Shown one piece after another: positions 59,291 through 64,000 of a DNA stretch of 64,000 nt. This DNA is from Holophagales bacterium. Its GTDB lineage: Bacteria > Acidobacteriota > Thermoanaerobaculia > UBA5066. The stretch's first letter is position 1, and each line of letters begins with the position of its first letter. Location: positions 583,761-647,760 of the forward strand of contig JADJZB010000002.1 of the NCBI GenBank assembly GCA_016719485.1, in the 5' to 3' direction. Both the position numbers and the translations under genes were made by a program. Under the pieces are notes generated by a model. The model saw only the letters and a list, made by a program, of their open reading frames with translations, was not told where the DNA came from and did not search any database.

Positions 59291-60079
59291 CTAGAGGACC
59301 TTCGCCTCGTCGCGGAGGAGGCGGACCAGCTCGTCGGCGGCCTTCGCCGGGTCGTCCGCCGGGATCAGCTTCACGGCCTGCCGCGCGGGCGGCAGCTCCA
59401 GCTTCGTCCAGCGGACGGCGGCCTTCTCGCCCGTCGTCGCGCCCGGGTCGACGCCGACGTCACCCGGCTTCTTCACGGCGATCGTCTTCTTCTTGGCCGC
59501 CATGATTCCCTTCAGCGAGGAGTAGCGCGGCTCGTTCAGCCCCTTCTGCGCCCCGACGACGCACGGCAGCGGCATCTCGACGACCTCGCGCGCCCCCTCG
59601 ATCTCGCGGTAGGCGACGACGCCGCCGTCCTTCCACTCGAGCTTCGTCACGAGGTTCGCGTGCGGCAGGTCGAGCAGCTCGGCGAGCATCGGCACCAGCG
59701 TCTGCGCGTCGGTCCCGACTCCCTTGTTGCCGAGCCAGAGGACGTCGCACGGGAGCGCCCTGACCGCCCCGGCGAGCGCCTGCGCCACGCCGAGCGAGTC
59801 GGCCTCGCCGAGCCCGTCGGAGGCGATGCGGACGGCCTCGTCGGCCCCGCGCGCCAGGCACTCGCGCAGCCCCACGTCGGCCCGCGCCGGCCCGTACGTC
59901 ACGACGGTGACCGTGCCGCCCTTGGCCTCGCGGGCCTTGATGGCCTCCTCGAGGGCGTACTCGTCGTAGGGCGAGACGATCCACTTGACGTCGGCTTCGT
60001 CGATGGACTTGCCGTCGGCGCCGATCCTGATCTTCGTCTCGGTGTCCGGAACGTATGCGATGCAGACGACGTGATTCAT
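59291..60079 (-). CDS. etfB: Electron transfer flavoprotein, beta subunit
   Basis: 262 aa from ATG 60079 (GAGAGGAAAG upstream); the frame extends further but without a site. It carries SPYDEYALEEAIK, the signature YGPARADVGLRECLARGAD, GTDAQTLVPMLAELLDLP, and the family loop EPRYSSLKGIMAAKKK. The spacing of residues in the AMP-binding region is that of ordinary, non-bifurcating ETFs as far as I can judge. First gene of etfBA. Confidence 0.96.
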   Translation of the reverse strand: MNHVVCIAYVPDTETKIRIGADGKSIDEADVKWIVSPYDEYALEEAIKAREAKGGTVTVVTYGPARADVGLRECLARGADEAVRIASDGLGEADSLGVAQALAGAVRALPCDVLWLGNKGVGTDAQTLVPMLAELLDLPHANLVTKLEWKDGGVVAYREIEGAREVVEMPLPCVVGAQKGLNEPRYSSLKGIMAAKKKTIAVKKPGDVGVDPGATTGEKAAVRWTKLELPPARQAVKLIPADDPAKAADELVRLLRDEAKVL

Positions 60080-60173
60080 CCGTTCTTTCCTCTCGCGGTT
60101 CTTGGGCCTCGGGAAACGGGGTGGTGCACGGGGAAGAAAAGGTATCACGCCCCGCCGCACTGCGGCACGAAAA

Positions 60174-60189
60174 ATGAGCCGCGGCTCAT
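60174..60189. promoter_or_regulatory. 16-bp perfect palindrome in the etfB/imuA divergent spacer
   Basis: ATGAGCCGCGGCTCAT is fully self-complementary and lies in the 173-base region between the divergent etfB and imuA starts. Next to it, a direct repeat ACTTGCG / ACTTACG (60217-60223, 60228-60234, 11-base period) overlaps a TTGACT box 31-36 bases before the imuA start. Either may be an operator; the regulator is unknown. Confidence 0.4.
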
Positions 60190-60252
60190 GGCCCCGGGCT
60201 CCCCTCGCGCCCCTTGACTTGCGTCCTACTTACGCCCACTCTTCTCTCATCC

Positions 60253-61083
60253 ATGTCCGCCCTCACCGCCGCCCTCCCCGCCTCGGTCGCGAGCCGCCTC
60301 CTCCGCGCGGCCGACCTCCCGCGGCTCGGCGCGGCGCTCCGCCCCGGCGACCGCCTCGCCACGGGCGTCGCCCCCTTCGACGCCCTCCTCGGCGGCGGCC
60401 TGCCGCGCGGGGCGCTCGTAGAGCTCTCGGGCCGCGCCGGCGGCCGCTTCGCCCTCGTCCTCGCCGCCCTCGCCGCCGCCACCTCCCGCGGCGAGGCGGC
60501 CGCCCTCCTCGACCTCGGCGACCAGCTCGACCCTGCCTCCGCCGAAGAAGCCGGCTGCGACCTCGCACGCCTCCTCTGGGTCCGCCCCCTCCGCTTCCGG
60601 GACGCCCTCCTCGCCGCCGAGACCGTCGCCGCCGCCGGCTTCCGCCTCGTCGTCCTCGACGCCGGCCTCGCCCTCCCCTCCTCGCGCCTGCGCGACGCCG
60701 GCCCCTGGCTCCGCCTCGCCCGCGCCGCCGCCCCGCGCCGGGTCGCCTTCCTCCTCTCCACCCCCGTTCCCTTAGCCGGCCTCGCCGCCGAGGCGCTCGT
60801 CGGCGTCTCGGCCCGCGCCCTCTTCCGGCAGGCCGGCGCCACGCGCTTCCTCGCCGGCGCCGCCGCGAGCCTCTCTCTCCTCAAGGTCCGTGGCGGCCGC
60901 CCCGCCGAGGCGCCGCTTCTGGCGCTCTCCCCTCTTGCCGCGCCCCTGGCCCGACACCTCCTGCCCGCGCTCCTTCCGGCGGCACCAGCGCTTCCCACCC
61001 CGGCCCGCGCCGCGTCCACTCCCACGTCTTCCGTAGCAGCAACGTCCTTCGTCCCTCCCCGCCGCGCGGTCGCGTGCGCATGA
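60253..61083 (+). CDS. imuA: ImuA-like RecA-fold protein
   Basis: 276 aa from ATG 60253. The region TGVAPFDALLGGGLPRGALVELSG is, in order, the ImuA/SulA-related RecA-like start. The Walker A position reads SGRAGGRFALV, lacking the GKT of active ATPases, and the Walker B-like strand RLVVLDAGLAL is present. ImuA proteins act with ImuB and DnaE2 in damage-induced mutagenic repair. imuB begins 7 bases after its stop. The C-terminus is low-complexity Ala/Pro. Confidence 0.78.
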   Translation: MSALTAALPASVASRLLRAADLPRLGAALRPGDRLATGVAPFDALLGGGLPRGALVELSGRAGGRFALVLAALAAATSRGEAAALLDLGDQLDPASAEEAGCDLARLLWVRPLRFRDALLAAETVAAAGFRLVVLDAGLALPSSRLRDAGPWLRLARAAAPRRVAFLLSTPVPLAGLAAEALVGVSARALFRQAGATRFLAGAAASLSLLKVRGGRPAEAPLLALSPLAAPLARHLLPALLPAAPALPTPARAASTPTSSVAATSFVPPRRAVACA

Positions 61084-61090
61084 GCCGCCC

Positions 61091-62618
61091 ATGCCCCCGC
61101 CGCGCCTCCTCGCCCTCGCCGTTCCTCTCTTCCCCCTCGCCGCCCGCCTCCGCGCCGAGCCCCCTCTGCGCGACGAGGCCCTCGCCGTGACCGAGGGGAA
61201 CGGCTCGGCCGCCCGCGTCGTCGCCGCCACGCGCCAGGCCCGCGCCGCCGGCGTGAAGCCCGGCATGACCCTCCCGCAGGCCCGCGCCCTCGTCCCGCGC
61301 CTCCTCGCCCGCGGCCGCGACCCGCACGCCGAGCACGCCGCGCAGGAGGCCCTCCTCGACGCCGCCGGCCGCTTCTCGCCCCGTGTCGAAGACGCCGGCG
61401 ACGGCCTCGCCTTCCTCGACCTCTCCGGCCTCGCGCCGCGTACCGCCTCCTCCCCGGAGGCCCTCCTCTCCTTCGAGCGCGACCTCGCCCTCGACCTCCT
61501 GCGCGCCGCCGAGAAAGACGGCCTTCCCGCCCGTGCCGGCGTCGCGTCGAGCAAGCGCGCCGCCCGCATCGCCGCCTCTCTCCCGCGCAGTCCCGTCGTC
61601 GTCCCTCCCGGCGAGGAGGCCCGCTTCCTCGCCCCCCTCCCCGTCGAGCGCCTCGCCCCCGAGCTCTCCCTCTCCGTCGCCCTCTCGCGCTGGGGCGTCC
61701 GCACCGCGGGCGACCTCGCACGCCTCCCCGCCGCCGAGGTCGGCACCCGCCTCGGCGAGCCGGGCCGGCGCCTCCACGAGGCCGCCCGCGGCCTCGACCC
61801 CGAGCCCTTCGTCCCGCGCCTTCCCGCCCTCGCCTTCTCCGAGGGGGCCTCGCTCGACTGGCCCGTCGTCGCCCTCGAGCCCTTCCTCGCCTTCGCCGGC
61901 GCCGCCCTCGAGCGCCTCGTCCGCCGCCTCGCCGCCGAGGCCCTCGGCTGCGCGCGCCTCGAGCTCTCCCTCCACCTCGAGCCCGAGGGGTGCGACGTCC
62001 GTTCCATCGACCTCCCCGGCCCCACGCGCGACGCCAGGACGCTCCTCTCCCTCCTCCGCCAGAGCCTCGACGCCCGCCCGGCCGGCGCCCCCGTCACCGG
62101 CTTCGTCCTCTCCGCCCACCCCGACCGCCCGCGCCGCGGCCAGCTCACCCTCTTCGGCCCCCCCGAGGTCTCGCCCGACGAGCTCGCCGGCACCCTCGCC
62201 CACCTCCTCGCCCTCCTCGGCGAGGGGCGCGCGGGCTCCCCCCGCCCCGCCGACGGCCACGTCCCGGGCCGCTTCGCCCTCGTCCCCTACGCCCCGCCCC
62301 CCCCGCCGCTCCTCACCCCGCCCCTCCGCCCCGCGCGCGGCCTCCTCGCCGTCCGCGCGCTCCGCCCCGCCGTCGAGCTGGAGGTCCTCACCCATGCCGA
62401 CACCCCCCGTCTCCCTCAACGCCCTCCCTGCTTCTCCGACGCCCGTCCGGGGATGCGTCCGTGTGGCCGCCGGCCCCTGGAGCCTCGAGGACGGCTGGTG
62501 GTCCGAGGCCCCTGCTGCCCGCGACTACTGGGACGTCGAGCTCGAGGGAGGCGGCCTCTACCGCGTCTACCGCGACCGCCCCACCGGGAAGTGGTACGCC
62601 GACGGCGTCTACGACTGA
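61091..62618 (+). pseudogene. imuB: ImuB, inactive Y-family polymerase homologue, one apparent frameshift
   Basis: About 508 aa. The Y-family fold is recognisable (QARAAGVKPGMTLPQARAL, FLDLSGLAP, ASSKRAARIAAS, LSRWGVRTAGDLARLP), but the catalytic acidic residues are missing (LAVPLFPLA where active enzymes have a DxxxFF/Y start), as normal for ImuB. The last ~70 residues (GPWSLEDGWWSE, DYWDVELEGGG, GKWYADGVYD), the typical ImuB end, are in another frame. One extra C in the C6 run at 62403-62408 explains it. No dnaE2 follows; a homopolymer scar and an integrase do. Confidence 0.85.
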
Positions 62619-62638
62619 GGCTTCCCGGGGGCGCCCCC

Positions 62639-62685
62639 GGGGGGGGGCCCCCCCCCCCCCCCCCCCGGGGGGGGGGGGGGGGGGG
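62639..62685. repeat. G9-C19-G19 homopolymer tract
   Basis: Nine G (62639-62647), nineteen C (62648-62666) and nineteen G (62667-62685) in succession, within a larger 62630-62720 stretch of almost pure G/C. It lies between the imuB stop and the integrase. Such a tract is either an assembly/sequencing artefact at a junction or a very unusual fold-back structure. The 167 bases 62619-62785 hold no other gene. Confidence 0.9.
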
Positions 62686-62784
62686 CGGCGGGCCCGGCGC
62701 CCCCGCCCCCCCGCCCCCCAGCTTCGTGGTGAAGCCCCCCCTCCCGTCTCCCCTTCGCGCTCCGAGCCCCGGCTCCTCGACCGG

Positions 62785-63726
62785 ATGGCCCACGCCCTCC
62801 GCGCGAAGCACTACTCCATCCGCACCGAGCGCGCCTACGTCGACTGGGCCCGCCGCTACATCCTCTTCCACGGCAAGCGGCACCCTTCCGAGCTCGGCTC
62901 CGACCACGTCAACCGCTTCCTCACCCACCTCGCCGTCCAGGGCAAGGTCGCCGCCAGCACCCAGAACCAGGCCCTCGCCGGCCTCCTCTTCCTCTACGGC
63001 GAGGTCCTCAAGATGCCGCTCCCCGACACCGGCGGCCTCGTGCGCGCCAAGAAGCCGCGCCGCATTCCGACCGTCCTCACGCGCGAGGAGGTCTACCAGG
63101 TCCTCTCCCGCCTCGACGGCCCGCAGAAGATCGCCGCCACCCTCCTCTACGGCGCCGGCCTCCGCCTCCTCGAGGTCCTCCGCCTCCGCGTCAAGGACGT
63201 CGACTTCGGCCTCGGCCAGCTCGTCGTCCGCGACGGCAAGGGCCAGAAAGACCGCGTCACCATGCTCCCCGACGCCGCCCGCGGCACGCTCGCCATCCAC
63301 ATTTCAGACGTCCGCCTCCTCCACGCGCGCGACCTCGCCGAGGGCTTCGGCCGCGTCTGGCTCCCCGACGCCCTCGCCCGCAAGGCCCCGGACGCCGCGA
63401 CCTCCTGGGGCTGGCAGTGGGTCTTCCCCGCCGCCTCGCGCTCGCGCGACCCGCGCTCCGGCCGCGAGATGCGCCACCACCTCAACGAGACCGTCCTCCA
63501 GCGCGCCGTCCACAACGCCGTCGTCGCCGCCGGCATCGCCAAACCGGCCAGCTGCCATACGCTCCGACACTCCTTCGCGACGCACCTCCTCGAGGACGGC
63601 TACGACATCAGGACCATCCAGGAACTACTTGGACACAGCGACGTCTCGACGACGATGATCTACACTCACGTGCTTAATAAATCGGGGGGGCGCGGCGTTC
63701 GGAGTCCACTGGATCGCATGGTTTGA
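62785..63726 (+). CDS. intI: Integron integrase (IntI family tyrosine recombinase)
   Basis: 313 aa from ATG 62785. Homology seems to extend about 10 residues upstream (EPRLLDRMAHALRAKHYS), so the true start may lie earlier, beyond a homopolymer. The N-terminal SAM-like domain has KHYSIRTERAYVDW. Catalytic residues are Arg127, Lys155, His258-x-x-Arg261, His284 and Tyr293. Residues ~179-214 (GFGRVWLPDALARK, WGWQWVFPA) are the extra segment found only in integron integrases, needed to bind folded single-strand attC. It reads toward the right edge, with imuB behind it, so any cassettes would have to lie downstream. Confidence 0.92.
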   Translation: MAHALRAKHYSIRTERAYVDWARRYILFHGKRHPSELGSDHVNRFLTHLAVQGKVAASTQNQALAGLLFLYGEVLKMPLPDTGGLVRAKKPRRIPTVLTREEVYQVLSRLDGPQKIAATLLYGAGLRLLEVLRLRVKDVDFGLGQLVVRDGKGQKDRVTMLPDAARGTLAIHISDVRLLHARDLAEGFGRVWLPDALARKAPDAATSWGWQWVFPAASRSRDPRSGREMRHHLNETVLQRAVHNAVVAAGIAKPASCHTLRHSFATHLLEDGYDIRTIQELLGHSDVSTTMIYTHVLNKSGGRGVRSPLDRMV

Positions 63727-64000
63727 GGCCCCCCGGCGTGGAGGTTTCCCGGGCATCCCGGTGTCTCCCGTCGGGTCAATCAGCGACTTCGTCTCTACAG
63801 GAACTTTTTTTTTGCCCCGGGGTCAAGTTTCACACTGGCCAACCCCTCATTAGTAGTAGATGGCAACGCTCCGCAGTTCTGCCACCCAAGGGCACGGAGT
63901 GTCTTTGCCCCCAGAACCGCACTTCGCTATCGCATTCTTTTTCAATTACTTGCAAAACTCCCCGCCGTCTAACCCTTTCCCCCCCACTCCCCCAGCCGTC
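63727..64000. other. Lower-GC spacer after intI, possible attI/attC region
   Basis: 274 bases with no open reading frame I can support and clearly lower GC than the rest of the window, including T9 at 63807-63815. GTCTAAC at 63967-63973 fits the RYYYAAC core that begins an attC site, but the window ends before a matching GTTRRRY could appear. No attI can be defined by eye. Confidence 0.35.

Overview
The window is a 64 kb piece of a very GC-rich, gene-dense bacterial chromosome. Genes sit on both strands in short operons, often joined by 4-nt GTGA/ATGA stop-start overlaps. The gene content fits an uncultured heterotroph, most likely Acidobacteriota (Thermoanaerobaculia-like). The grounds are a Hox-type hydrogenase, a fused membrane EtfAB:quinone oxidoreductase, Tricorn protease, FHA/RDD and Ser/Thr-kinase proteins, AceK and an integron integrase. 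This assignment is inference; no rRNA or other decisive marker gene is present.

Layout. 1-8.3 kb: 3' part of secA, guaB, a secreted thioredoxin-fold protein, icd with its regulator kinase/phosphatase aceK, and a DoxX-type membrane protein. 8.3-13.9 kb: an overlapping four-gene minus-strand operon (FadR-like regulator, alkylglycerone-phosphate-synthase-like flavoprotein, GlpD-like dehydrogenase, FGGY kinase) that may read on into doxX-aceK-icd. 14-18.5 kb: an RsbRD-like protein and a tesA/ybbA/ybbP-like arrangement. 18.5-23 kb: HEXXPGH peptidase with OPT transporter, and an HD-like hydrolase. 23-28 kb: complete hoxEFUYH bidirectional [NiFe] hydrogenase with a terminator-like hairpin in its leader. 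28-39 kb: MgtC-like membrane protein, glycosylasparaginase, M16 protease, DUF4282 protein, FHA-RDD protein, Tricorn protease.

39-45 kb is the most interesting locus: a HybA-like ferredoxin, a HybB/NrfD quinol module fused to a triheme cytochrome c, a histidine kinase whose periplasmic domain carries c-heme motifs, a sigma-54 activator and an archaemetzincin. Upstream are a good sigma-54 -24/-12 promoter and a TTTCAACG palindrome cluster. I read it as a self-regulating, redox-sensing periplasmic electron-transfer system.

45-54 kb: SDR and alcohol dehydrogenase, tRNA-Gly(GCC), Ser/Thr kinase, a large secreted propeller-like protein with a duplicated C-terminal module, yraN and two small unknowns. 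54-60 kb: EtfAB:quinone oxidoreductase and EtfBA, separated by a secreted Ig-like protein. 60-64 kb: imuA-imuB mutasome genes, a G9-C19-G19 homopolymer scar, an integron integrase (intI) and a lower-GC tail that may begin the integron.

Several genes (FGGY kinase, SGNH esterase twice, ybbP, imuB) are broken by single-base shifts, three of them exactly explained by one extra base in a G/C run. They look more like sequencing error than true pseudogenes. No CRISPR array, insertion sequence or rRNA was found.
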